Made by a program: the position numbers and the translations under genes. From NCBI GenBank assembly GCA_947385085.1, contig CANDJN010000047.1, forward strand, positions 1 through 13,825: 13,825 bases of DNA, in the 5' to 3' direction. Each line of letters starts with the position of its first letter. Position 1 is the stretch's first letter. Under the pieces are notes generated by a model. That model saw only the letters and a list, made by a program, of their open reading frames with translations, was not told where the DNA came from and ran no database searches. Below, one piece after another: positions 6,537 through 13,550 of this stretch. The stretch comes from an uncultured Erysipelotrichaceae bacterium. Its GTDB lineage: Bacteria > Bacillota_I > Bacilli_A > Erysipelotrichales > Erysipelotrichaceae.

Positions 6537-7334
6537 ATGAATTTAAAAGATAAGATAACACCATGGATGATCATGATGGTCATATTTGGATTGTATTTAG
6601 GATGGTGTGCTGTAGATCATAAAGAGGAAAGCGAAAGCATTGCGATATTGGGCTTGCACGATATTGTTCGTGATGAGGTTAAGGACAGCGAGGCGCGCTT
6701 TTCAATGTGGATAGCGAGTGAAAGCTCCTTGCGAAAGCAGCTGGCATATTTAAAAGAACAGGGCTACAAGACTTGGTCTTTGGATGATTTGAATGCGTGG
6801 TATGAGGGAGAAAAGGAAATAGACGGTAAGGTCGTTGTTTTGACCTTTGATGACGGCTATGCGTCCAGCGCCACACTCATCGAGCCGCTGTTACGGGAAT
6901 ATGGCTTTCAGGGCGCTACCTTTGTGATCGGGTCAATGGTGGAGGATCAAAAGCCGGCGGATGCTTCCTTACAGCGCTTTGTAAGCAAAGAGGATATGAC
7001 AAGCTCTGCCAATATGCAATACTATTCCCATACGTATCAGCTTCATGATAAAAACGCAGGGCAATTTGCCATCGACCGTAAAAGCAAAGCTGACTTGCAG
7101 GCAGATTTTGATGTTCAGAAACAAATTGTAGATTGTTCCTATGTGGCTTATCCTTACGGTCATGCCAATGCGTTGATGACTGAAGTGCTAAAGGAAAATG
7201 ATGTGAAGCTGGCATTTGGTTACCATGAAAACCGCAAGGCAACGCGAAAGGATGATCGCTATCAGCTGCCGCGCTTTTCTGTGAATGCCTATACGAGCAT
7301 GGATATGTTTCGCACGATGTTAGAAAGCAAATAA
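6537..7334 (+). CDS. Membrane-anchored polysaccharide deacetylase (NodB/CE4 family)
   Basis: Probable extracytoplasmic deacetylase acting on cell-wall or capsule amino sugars, 265 residues. An N-terminal hydrophobic segment (about 10-26) acts as a signal anchor; its cysteine is not in a lipobox. ILGLHDI (37-43) matches the strand-plus-histidine motif common in PgaB/IcaB-like members. The catalytic motifs are present: TFDDG (103-107, with base and metal aspartates), SHTYQLH (164-170, metal histidines H165/H170) and AYPYG (204-208). The substrate cannot be assigned. The open frame begins at a TTG (6504) behind a GGGGAAGG tract, adding 11 residues, but that region overlaps the likely promoter. 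ATG 6537 gives a normal signal-anchor N-terminus, though without a ribosome binding site. No terminator is seen before the next gene. Confidence 0.85.
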   Translation: MNLKDKITPWMIMMVIFGLYLGWCAVDHKEESESIAILGLHDIVRDEVKDSEARFSMWIASESSLRKQLAYLKEQGYKTWSLDDLNAWYEGEKEIDGKVVVLTFDDGYASSATLIEPLLREYGFQGATFVIGSMVEDQKPADASLQRFVSKEDMTSSANMQYYSHTYQLHDKNAGQFAIDRKSKADLQADFDVQKQIVDCSYVAYPYGHANALMTEVLKENDVKLAFGYHENRKATRKDDRYQLPRFSVNAYTSMDMFRTMLESK

Positions 7335-7389
7335 TTAAAAGAATTACGCCATTTACAATTCAATCGCCTAGATGCTGTCGGTACAAACG

Positions 7390-7419
7390 CATACGATACA
7401 TTGAGATCATGAAATCTCA
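7390..7419 (+). promoter_or_regulatory. Sporulation-type -10 candidate and leader hairpin before the Cys-rich gene
   Basis: CATACGATA (7390-7398) fits the CATAnnnTA -10 pattern used by mother-cell sporulation sigma factors, but no matching -35 element is present. A TGAGAT / ATCTCA hairpin (7402-7407 and 7414-7419) lies just after it and just before AAAGGAGG (7423-7430). No vegetative promoter is obvious, so read-through from the deacetylase gene is an alternative. Confidence 0.3.
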
Positions 7420-7437
7420 GATAAAGGAGGATGAGAT

Positions 7438-7890
7438 ATGCGTCAAGCAAAACGATGCGGCTGTTCTTTCCAACAATCCGCTCATGCGGTAGCCGGAGAA
7501 CGAATCCGTGTCAATGCCACCAGCAGCTGCGGCAGAAATTCCTATACGTGTCAAAATCGCTGTCAGCCCAAGCCCTGTGCACCGCGCCCTTGTGAGAAGG
7601 TATGCCGACCCAGACCGTGCACTCCTCACTGTAATGATCGACCTATGCGTTGTAGAAGTGATTTTGAAGCATCTTATTACCAAGCCATGGGGAATCCCTA
7701 TCGTTACGATGGTAATATGTGTGATGGTTGTGACGATGATTGGTATGATGATTGCGCAGATAATTGGTGCTGTGATGATCGTCGTTGCGGAAACGGTTAT
7801 GGTTATGATTGCCGCCCTCGCTATGATTGCGGTTGTGATCGCCGTCGCCCTCATGGTAAGGATGATTGCGATACGTGTGATAATCGTTAA
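7438..7890 (+). CDS. Cysteine-rich small protein of unknown function (coat- or metal-binding-like)
   Basis: A 150-residue protein with 22 cysteines (about 15%). It also holds many Asp, Arg, Tyr and Pro and almost no aliphatic residues in the second half. The N-terminal 30 residues are ordinary. Residues about 40-65 carry closely spaced Pro-Cys units (PKPC, PRPC, RPRPC), and residues about 94-147 alternate acidic runs with CC, CGC and CDTC. There is no signal peptide or membrane segment. I do not recognise the family. Composition and the upstream CATAnnnTA motif would suit a spore coat or exosporium protein, and metal binding is also possible; both are inference. AAAGGAGG lies 7 bases before the ATG, an excellent signal that fixes strand and frame. 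After the TAA the same frame remains open for 60 codons (to 8073). Confidence 0.75.
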   Translation: MRQAKRCGCSFQQSAHAVAGERIRVNATSSCGRNSYTCQNRCQPKPCAPRPCEKVCRPRPCTPHCNDRPMRCRSDFEASYYQAMGNPYRYDGNMCDGCDDDWYDDCADNWCCDDRRCGNGYGYDCRPRYDCGCDRRRPHGKDDCDTCDNR

Positions 7891-7908
7891 AAAAAATCGC
7901 ACGGTCGG

Positions 7909-8073
7909 ATGACATTGAATCGAATGGCTCATGAAAATGCTTCGTGCGGCACCCAAAATTTGCCATTCCATACCGTGTGCAAGCATAGCGGGTATCATCA
8001 TACGGCAAGGATAAAAAACGATGCTTACAATGAGTGCCGTTACGATGGAACCCTGCGAAGCCAATGCGATTGA
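7909..8073 (+). other. In-frame open continuation after the Cys-rich gene's stop
   Basis: Exactly in frame with the preceding gene and separated from it only by TAA (7888-7890) and six codons is an ATG-started frame of 54 codons. It encodes a His/Tyr/Asp/Arg-containing segment with four cysteines (ASCGTQ, TVCKHSGYHH, NECRYD, SQCD). It has no ribosome binding site of its own, and the transcript terminator lies only after it, at 8097. It may be the original C-terminus cut off by a nonsense mutation, a read-through extension, or chance. Confidence 0.4.
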
Positions 8074-8096
8074 TTGTTTCATTCCGTTATCACGAT

Positions 8097-8128
8097 AAAA
8101 ATCTCCTGTGCAGACATGGGAGATTTTT
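8097..8128 (+). terminator. Strong terminator after the Cys-rich locus
   Basis: AAAAATCTCC (8097-8106) pairs perfectly with GGAGATTTTT (8119-8128), giving a 10-bp stem ending in five T residues. It works in both directions in principle but lies between two plus-strand genes. The 140 bases from here to the promoter at 8221 show no gene. Confidence 0.85.
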
Positions 8129-8220
8129 CATATATTGCATCGCTGACATTTGGAGTCAAACGGCTTTGGCAATGTTACTTTTTCGTCCGGTTTCAAGGTG
8201 AGTGATTCTAAGCTTTGCCA

Positions 8221-8250
8221 TAGGCAGACAATAAGAATTTATGTTATAAT
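8221..8250 (+). promoter_or_regulatory. Promoter of the HAD hydrolase gene
   Basis: A perfect TATAAT (8245-8250) with an extended-minus-ten TG (8242-8243), and TAGGCA (8221-8226, four of six) 18 bases upstream as the -35. The transcript would have a leader of about 18 bases. Confidence 0.78.
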
Positions 8251-8274
8251 GACTTTACTTAAAGGGTGATGAGA

Positions 8275-8919
8275 ATGAAAAAGAATACGATCATATGGGA
8301 TTGGAACGGAACTTTATTGGATGATGTGGATTTATGCGTAGCGGCGATCAATTCGCTGCTGGCAAACGCATCACTGCCGCTGTTAAAGGATAAAGCAGAG
8401 TATCAGCGCGTTTTTCAATTCCCTATTTATGCTTATTATGAGGCGGTGGGATTTGATTTTTCCAAGCGGCCCTTTGATGAATTGGCTAAGGATTATATGG
8501 ACTATTATCAGCCGCGCAGTTTATCGTGCTCTCTTCATGAACACGTTTTGGATACATTGACTTATTATCGTGATCAGGGCTATGATCAGGTGTTATTATC
8601 TGCATCGCGAAAAGATCTGCTTTTGGAACAGCTGCAACAGTATTCAATCATGCCTTTTTTTAAGGATATTCTCGGCTTGGACGATATTTATGCAAAGTCA
8701 AAAATCGCCCTGGCACAAAACTATATTGCCAAAAAAGGGGATCATATGGGCGATGTGTGGTTTATCGGAGACAGTGTCCATGATTATGAGGTCGCAAAGT
8801 CAGCGAATGCCCGATGCGTGCTGATTGCGAATGGTCACGAGCATAAGGATAAGCTTTTAGCTTGCGGCGCTACGGTCATTGATCGTATAGAGGAATTACC
8901 CAAGCTTGTCCATCATTGA
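8275..8919 (+). CDS. HAD-family hydrolase (probable phosphatase)
   Basis: A 214-residue HAD-superfamily enzyme, probably a small-molecule phosphatase. Motif I is WDWNGTLLDD: D9 is the nucleophile, but the usual second aspartate two residues on is N11. Other motifs are intact: S109 in LLSAS (motif II), K141 or K143 (motif III) and GDSVHD (165-170, with D166 and D170; motif IV). Residues 18-90 form the helical cap. The DWNGT form occurs as a recognised subgroup, so loss of activity should not be assumed. The frame opens at GTG 8266 and ATG 8269, but these lie in the GGTGAT ribosome binding site; ATG 8275 is better spaced. The stop codon lies inside the 3' end of the convergent YdcF-like gene, a 7-base overlap with no terminator between them. 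Confidence 0.9.
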   Translation: MKKNTIIWDWNGTLLDDVDLCVAAINSLLANASLPLLKDKAEYQRVFQFPIYAYYEAVGFDFSKRPFDELAKDYMDYYQPRSLSCSLHEHVLDTLTYYRDQGYDQVLLSASRKDLLLEQLQQYSIMPFFKDILGLDDIYAKSKIALAQNYIAKKGDHMGDVWFIGDSVHDYEVAKSANARCVLIANGHEHKDKLLACGATVIDRIEELPKLVHH

Positions 8920-9674
8920 AAGAAATACGCTTTGATCATCGCAAAGAATTCTCTTGTATACATGCACGGTTCGCTGAATAAAAGATCCGCTGCCGGCTTT
9001 TGCGTAATGGTAAAGCCCTGTGCTTCACCTAAATAGCGCGCCCGGCGCATATGAAAACGATTGGTAATCAAGGTGACGTGTGAAGAAGTGATGTGATGAG
9101 AGAACATGAGCTTACGGGTATAGTAAAAATTTTCATAGGTGTTATGTGATTGATCCTCCATGAGTATTTGATTGGAATCCACATGGTGTTTGATCAGCCA
9201 CTTTTTCATTGCGGCTGCTTCACTGATCGCTTCATCAACGCCTTTTCCACCCGATACGATAATCAGCGCATCGGGATTTTTTTGATGCTCTGACAAGCCT
9301 TTTTCCAACCGATATTGTAAGGAAAGGGAGATTTCTTCTCCGTGAATCAACCCAGCGCCCAAGATCAATATCGTATCCCCGCTGCCGCTGTCCTCTTTAA
9401 AACCTACGGAAATGATCGTGATTTCCTCCCAGCCAAACAAGATTACCCCTAGTGTACAAACGACAATGAGAATCCGGCGCACTGCTTTTGGCAGCTTTTT
9501 ATGAAAGGCAATGTGATTCCATAATAGGAATATGCCGATACTTAAAATGCCAAGCAGTAAAAAACAATGAATGAATGTGATAGAACCGTATAAGATATGA
9601 ATTAAAGTCCAATAGCACAGGCTGATAATGCCGATTCCTAAAAATAGATAGCGTGCCTTGTTAAAGCTCTTCAT
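8913..9674 (-). CDS. YdcF-like DUF218 membrane protein
   Basis: A 253-residue protein of the YdcF/ElyC/SanA (DUF218) family, linked in other bacteria to envelope or peptidoglycan-precursor metabolism; its reaction is unknown. Three membrane helices (about 8-29, 33-52, 66-83) are followed by the DUF218 domain (about 100-245). That domain shows the usual landmarks: LGAG (105-108), SGG (141-143), SEA (151-153), SHNTYEN (176-182) and TNRFHMRRA (204-212). The frame is open 24 codons further upstream, inside the helicase gene. The ATG at 9674 has AGGAGG 6 bases upstream, within the last codons of the helicase, so that start is chosen. The coding regions overlap by 14 bases, which suggests coupled translation from one leftward transcript. 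The 3' end overlaps the HAD gene. Confidence 0.9.
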   Translation of the reverse strand: MKSFNKARYLFLGIGIISLCYWTLIHILYGSITFIHCFLLLGILSIGIFLLWNHIAFHKKLPKAVRRILIVVCTLGVILFGWEEITIISVGFKEDSGSGDTILILGAGLIHGEEISLSLQYRLEKGLSEHQKNPDALIIVSGGKGVDEAISEAAAMKKWLIKHHVDSNQILMEDQSHNTYENFYYTRKLMFSHHITSSHVTLITNRFHMRRARYLGEAQGFTITQKPAADLLFSEPCMYTREFFAMIKAYFFQ

Positions 9675-12009
9675 GTTCTTCCTCCTGCGTTTGCCAGAAC
9701 GTATGAAGCTGTTTTTGCAATTCAGTCTCATCATAAATGACTTCATAATGGGACATATGACGTGGCAGTAAGGAACGGTAAGCGCTGCTGGTATAGCGCT
9801 CGTCCAAAAGCAGGATCACGCCGGTATCCTGATCATCCCGAATGACTCTTCCGGCAGCCTGTAACACCTTGTTCATACCGGGAATCATGTATGCATAAGC
9901 ATAGCCTTTTCCATAGCACTGTTCAAAAAAGTCCCGCAACAAGTCGGTTTCTTCGTTGATCTGGGGCAGGCCAACACCGATGATGATGACTCCAATCAAA
10001 CGATCTCCTTTAAAATCAATGCCCTCGGCGAATAGGCCGCCCAATACACAGAAGCACACCATGGTTTCCTCATGACTTTCAAACTGTGCCAGAAATTCTT
10101 TGCGTTGAATGTCGTCCATATCGCTTTCCTGAATCATGACCGCAATATTATCATAGCGTTTCTGAAAAGCATCTGCCACTTGGTTCAAATAGGCATAGCT
10201 GGGAAAAAACACAATGTAATTGCCGGCTTTTTGGCTTACGGTTTGGGCAATCGTATCACAGATGGGAAGAATGCTGGCGTCACGCATTCGATAGCGAGTA
10301 TTGATGCCGTTGTGAATAAGCAGCTTAGCTTTGCGCGGATCAAAGGGAGAGGGTAAAGCGATCTTCTTTTTACAAGGCTGGGTCAATAATAAATCATTGA
10401 AATAGCGCACCGGCGTCAAGGTAGCGGAGAAAAAGACGGCGCCCTTTCCTATGTTGAGCATTTGGTGAATGGCACGGTTTGGATTCATGCAGAATTGTTT
10501 GATCGTTACTTCTTTTCCTGCCTGCTTAATCCAAGTGATAAAATGATCATCATACACATCCGCGATTCGCAAATAGGCCAGTATTTCAAAATAGATTGCG
10601 GTGATTTCTTCATTCGGCTCTTCCATTTTTTGCATATAGCGATCAATGGCTTTCACCAGTGGGTTCAGTTCGTTAAGCAACTCATCGCATGACTCATGAG
10701 TGGCATAAAAGCCATTTTCTTCACATGGCTGCGCCAACGCATTAAATGTTTTGATAACACTGCGAATCATTTTACGCAAGGGCTTGGCATCTTTCTCAAT
10801 CAGCTTGTATAAATTGCGAAACAGGGATTGCGAAAGCTGTGCCGAATACATGGAGCGGGCACGATCTACCATATTATGTGCTTCGTCAATTAACAGGAAA
10901 TGATCCTGCGGTTCGCTGAAAAAGCGTTTTAAATACACGCGGGGATCAAATACATAATTATAATCGCAAATGATAAGATCCGCATACAAACTGGCATCCA
11001 GTGATAGCTCAAAGGGACAGATCGTATGTTCCTGTCCGATTGTCTGAAAGCACTCCTTGTTCATATCATCGTATTCATTTAAGAGCTGCGACAACGCCGC
11101 CTTCAACCGATTGTAATAGCCCTTGGCATAAGGGCATACCTTCGGATCACAGTTTCTTTCCTCCAACAGACACATTTTATCCTTGGCAACGATACTGACG
11201 CTCTTGATGCGCAGTCCTTGATCCATCATGAGGCGGACGCTGTCCTGCGCGGCTTTGGCAGTCAAATTTTTAGCACAGAGATAAAAAATACGTTCAATTT
11301 TTTGTTCTTTCAAGGCTTTTAAAGCCGGAAATAGGGTAGAAATTGTTTTTCCGATTCCGGTGGGGGCTTGGGCAAACAGCACATCTTCATCAAGGATGGT
11401 TTTATATACGGCAATCGCTAGCTCGCGCTGGCCGGGGCGGTATTGTGGAAAGGGAAAATTGAGATTTTCGATGCTTTGATCGCGAATTACGGCAAAGTTT
11501 TGTCGCCGCATCGCCCACTCTCGATATTCTTCCAGCATTTCCATATAAAACTGCTCCAGCTGCTGAAAGGATTTGGCTTGGCGAAACTGTTTGATTTGAT
11601 CGGTATCAATCTGATAATAGGTTAATTGTATGATGATTTGTGCAAGATCATTTTGCTTGGTATAGATGTAGGCATAAGCATAAGCCTGCGCCCAATGAGC
11701 GGGATTTTGGTCTTCGTGAATATCCTCATAATCACAAGTGGTGGTTTTGATTTCATCAAGGATGACATGATCCGATTCATTGATGATTCCATCAGCACGG
11801 CCATCAATAATAAAGCGCACTTCCTTTTGATCTGTAGTTTCTTTCAAATAGACTTCGCTTTGATAAGAATCACCGCCTTTTTTTTGGATCATGCGGTGAA
11901 TCTTTGATCCGATATTGGCGCGCTGCGGACTTAAATAAGCCGAGGTAAGATCACCTCGCCGATAACAGAATTCCGCTAAATTTTTCACCGATAGCTTGAT
12001 TTGGATCAA
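9661..12009 (-). CDS. RecB-like nuclease fused to iron-sulfur (XPD/DinG) helicase
   Basis: A DNA repair or processing enzyme of 782 residues with two parts. Residues about 1-165 form a PD-(D/E)XK nuclease of the RecB/Cas4 type: GSKIH (34-38), D73 in GRADG, DEIK (85-88, E86/K88) and Q108/Y112. Residues about 185-782 form a superfamily-2 iron-sulfur helicase: YRPGQ (190-194), Walker A APTGIGKT (215-222), cluster cysteines C280, C287, C292 and C331, DEAH (375-378), GGLFAEGIDF (657-666) and QAAGRVIR (717-724). The fusion suggests unwinding coupled to strand cutting; the substrate is not known. An in-frame ATG at 12048 lies upstream of the likely promoter. GAGGTGA (12021-12015) sits 5 bases before TTG 12009, which gives MIQIKLSVKNLAEF, a natural N-terminus. 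It is co-transcribed with the YdcF-like gene. Confidence 0.9.
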   Translation of the reverse strand: MIQIKLSVKNLAEFCYRRGDLTSAYLSPQRANIGSKIHRMIQKKGGDSYQSEVYLKETTDQKEVRFIIDGRADGIINESDHVILDEIKTTTCDYEDIHEDQNPAHWAQAYAYAYIYTKQNDLAQIIIQLTYYQIDTDQIKQFRQAKSFQQLEQFYMEMLEEYREWAMRRQNFAVIRDQSIENLNFPFPQYRPGQRELAIAVYKTILDEDVLFAQAPTGIGKTISTLFPALKALKEQKIERIFYLCAKNLTAKAAQDSVRLMMDQGLRIKSVSIVAKDKMCLLEERNCDPKVCPYAKGYYNRLKAALSQLLNEYDDMNKECFQTIGQEHTICPFELSLDASLYADLIICDYNYVFDPRVYLKRFFSEPQDHFLLIDEAHNMVDRARSMYSAQLSQSLFRNLYKLIEKDAKPLRKMIRSVIKTFNALAQPCEENGFYATHESCDELLNELNPLVKAIDRYMQKMEEPNEEITAIYFEILAYLRIADVYDDHFITWIKQAGKEVTIKQFCMNPNRAIHQMLNIGKGAVFFSATLTPVRYFNDLLLTQPCKKKIALPSPFDPRKAKLLIHNGINTRYRMRDASILPICDTIAQTVSQKAGNYIVFFPSYAYLNQVADAFQKRYDNIAVMIQESDMDDIQRKEFLAQFESHEETMVCFCVLGGLFAEGIDFKGDRLIGVIIIGVGLPQINEETDLLRDFFEQCYGKGYAYAYMIPGMNKVLQAAGRVIRDDQDTGVILLLDERYTSSAYRSLLPRHMSHYEVIYDETELQKQLHTFWQTQEEEHEEL

Positions 12010-12032
12010 CGACTTCACCTCATTTCCTTTAT

Positions 12033-12061
12033 AGTTTATCACAAGCATCCTCGCTTGCCTA
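12033..12061 (-). promoter_or_regulatory. Likely promoter of the helicase-YdcF operon
   Basis: On the minus strand, TAGGCA (12061-12056) and TAAACT (12038-12033) are separated by 17 bases; each matches consensus at four positions. A start near 12026 gives a leader of about 16 bases holding GAGGTGA, consistent with translation from TTG 12009. A CAAGC / GCTTG repeat (12042-12057) lies in the spacer. Confidence 0.45.
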
Positions 12062-12099
12062 TCTTTTTGACAACGCTAATTTTCCTTTGTTTCATCATA

Positions 12100-12128
12100 T
12101 GGTAATTCATGAATTGATGTAGTATAAT
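12100..12128 (+). promoter_or_regulatory. Promoter of the pseudouridine synthase gene
   Basis: A perfect TATAAT at 12123-12128, about 31 bases before the ATG. The -35 position (TGGTAA, 12100-12105, 17-base spacer) is poor. A TTGACA at 12067-12072 is too far away to pair with this -10. Confidence 0.55.
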
Positions 12129-12158
12129 GCAGAAGAAGCTTAAGAAATGAGGTGTTCG

Positions 12159-13115
12159 ATGCGGGAAATGATCATTGCCGAAAATGATGCGAATCAGCGT
12201 GTGGATAAATTTTTGATGAAGGCATTGCCGACACTGCCGAAAAGCTTAATGTATAAATATATTCGCAATAAAAAAATTAAGGTGAATCGCAAGCGCTGTG
12301 AGATAGCACAGCGCTTACAGGTGGGAGATTGCATACAGTGCTATATCAGTGAGGAATTCTTTTTAACGCAAAAGAGCGCTTATGGCTTTTTGCAGGTACC
12401 CAAGCAGCTGGAAGTGGTTTATGAGGATGAAAATATTTTAATCGCCGCAAAGCCGCTGAATCTTCTGGTTCAGAAGGATCGTGCAGGAATTCAGGATACG
12501 ATGAATGAACGCCTGCTTCATTACTTATATGATAAGGGAACGTATGATCCAATGAAGGAACAAAGCTTTACACCGGTTTTTGCGCATCGTCTTGACCGCA
12601 ATACCGAGGGATTGTTAATCGGCGCCAAGAATGCAGAGGCGCTTCGCATTCTCAATGAAAAGCTGCGCGATCATGAAGTGATGAAGTATTATTTAGCGTT
12701 AGTAGAGGGAAGACTTTCACAGGAACAGGGAGAAATGTTTTTTTATCATCAAAAGGATGCGCAACGCAATCGGGCAGTGCTTTCAAAAACACCCACTGCC
12801 GGCAGCACTTTGATTCATACCTCTTATCGGGTATTGAATACATATGAACACGATTGCTTGGTGGAGGTGCTTTTGCATACGGGCAAAAGCCATCAGATTC
12901 GTGCCAGCTTTGCGCAGCTTCATCATCCGCTCGTCGGTGATCGAAAGTACGGCGCGAAAGTCAATAAAGCGTTTTCCTATCAGGCGCTCTGTGCCTATAA
13001 AGTACGCTTTGCGTTTCAGGGTGATTGCGGCTGTTTGACATCATTAAAGAATCGGGAATTTGTTTGGGGAAATAGTTCCTTACAGCGAAAAATCGCAAAA
13101 AGACAATATCTTTGA
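12159..13115 (+). CDS. RluA-family 23S rRNA/tRNA pseudouridine synthase
   Basis: An RNA-modifying enzyme that isomerises uridine to pseudouridine, 318 residues. An N-terminal S4 RNA-binding domain (about 13-63, QRVDKFL to CYI) precedes the RluA catalytic domain (about 85-300). AHRLDRNTEGLL carries the catalytic aspartate D146. LLHTGKSHQIR followed by HHPLVGDRKYG is the standard C-terminal signature of the RluA/RluC/RluD group. The target uridines cannot be assigned from the sequence. The frame opens at ATG 12147, but that ATG overlaps the GAGGTG ribosome binding site (12149-12154); ATG 12159 is correctly spaced. It is divergent from the helicase operon and has its own TATAAT promoter. Confidence 0.93.
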   Translation: MREMIIAENDANQRVDKFLMKALPTLPKSLMYKYIRNKKIKVNRKRCEIAQRLQVGDCIQCYISEEFFLTQKSAYGFLQVPKQLEVVYEDENILIAAKPLNLLVQKDRAGIQDTMNERLLHYLYDKGTYDPMKEQSFTPVFAHRLDRNTEGLLIGAKNAEALRILNEKLRDHEVMKYYLALVEGRLSQEQGEMFFYHQKDAQRNRAVLSKTPTAGSTLIHTSYRVLNTYEHDCLVEVLLHTGKSHQIRASFAQLHHPLVGDRKYGAKVNKAFSYQALCAYKVRFAFQGDCGCLTSLKNREFVWGNSSLQRKIAKRQYL

Positions 13116-13147
13116 TAAAACATGAATGCTTCAAATTCTTGTCATGG

Positions 13148-13167
13148 ATAAATATTAAGGTATTTAT
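13148..13167 (+). terminator. Weak AT-only hairpin after the pseudouridine synthase
   Basis: ATAAATA (13148-13154) pairs with TATTTAT (13161-13167), loop TTAAGG. The stem has no GC pairs and only a short T-run follows, so it is at best a poor terminator. It is the only candidate between 13115 and the next gene. Confidence 0.25.
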
Positions 13168-13225
13168 TTAAGAAGTTAGTGAATCAAGAAAATTTCTGAT
13201 AAAACAAGAGAAATGGGGTTCTGCT

Positions 13226-13501
13226 ATGGTCGAAAAGGATGATTGGAGATTATTGGTTAATAATGGCGAGTCTTTGAGAAAAGCCTGCGTAAATCCAACA
13301 GATGGTGAGGAAATTTACAAATATGCACCACAGTTAAAGAAATGTGTATTTTGCTTCGCTCCGGTACATAACACCCCGCATCAATGGTGGTTTATTCCGA
13401 TTGATTTATCATGTTGTATCTGCGAAGATTGTTTTAATGATTTCAAGGAAATGTTTGAGTGGAAAAAACTTGATGGTTGGGATATTGACTGGAGAGACTA
13501 A
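13226..13501 (+). CDS. Small protein with two CxxC pairs (zinc-ribbon-like)
   Basis: A 91-residue protein. C40/C43 (CVFC) and C66/C69 (CEDC) form two knuckles that could hold one zinc ion, with extra cysteines C21, C63 and C64. The segment CICEDCFNDFKEMFEW and the tryptophan-rich end resemble a family of small cytoplasmic hypothetical proteins ending in an ICxxCFxDF motif, as I remember it; no function is known to me. It has no signal peptide or membrane segment. GGGG about 7 bases before the ATG (13226) serves as a modest ribosome binding site. A hairpin follows 17 bases after the stop. It appears to be a single-gene unit; the promoter could not be fixed. Confidence 0.7.
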   Translation: MVEKDDWRLLVNNGESLRKACVNPTDGEEIYKYAPQLKKCVFCFAPVHNTPHQWWFIPIDLSCCICEDCFNDFKEMFEWKKLDGWDIDWRD

Positions 13502-13518
13502 CCAAAAGTGGTATGGCG

Positions 13519-13550
13519 GCTTGGGGTATTCCCAGCAAGCAAAAAAAATC
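13519..13550 (+). terminator. Possible terminator of the CxxC small protein gene
   Basis: GCTTG (13519-13523) pairs with CAAGC (13536-13540), and inner GGG pairs with CCC around TATT, with a 2-base bulge. Eight A residues and then TC plus six T residues follow, so the T-run is displaced from the stem. Position right after the stop favours a terminator; the layout is atypical. Confidence 0.4.

Noticed and set aside
7508..7912. 134-codon plus frame overlapping the Cys-rich gene
   Set aside because: Hydrophobic Val/Met/Ile string from the +1 shift of the same repeats; it has no ribosome binding site and sits wholly within the better-supported gene.
7417..8082. Long minus-strand open frame (221 codons) opposite the Cys-rich gene
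   Set aside because: It is the antisense shadow of GAT/TGT-rich codons, giving an Ile/Thr/Ala string with no ribosome binding site; the plus-strand gene has an excellent one.
10072..11907. Several plus-strand frames of 60-94 codons inside the helicase gene
   Set aside because: Antisense shadows of a gene with full-length conserved motifs; none has a start signal.
12067..12072. Perfect TTGACA upstream of the pseudouridine synthase gene
   Set aside because: No -10 hexamer lies 16-18 bases downstream, and the TATAAT at 12123 is about 50 bases away.
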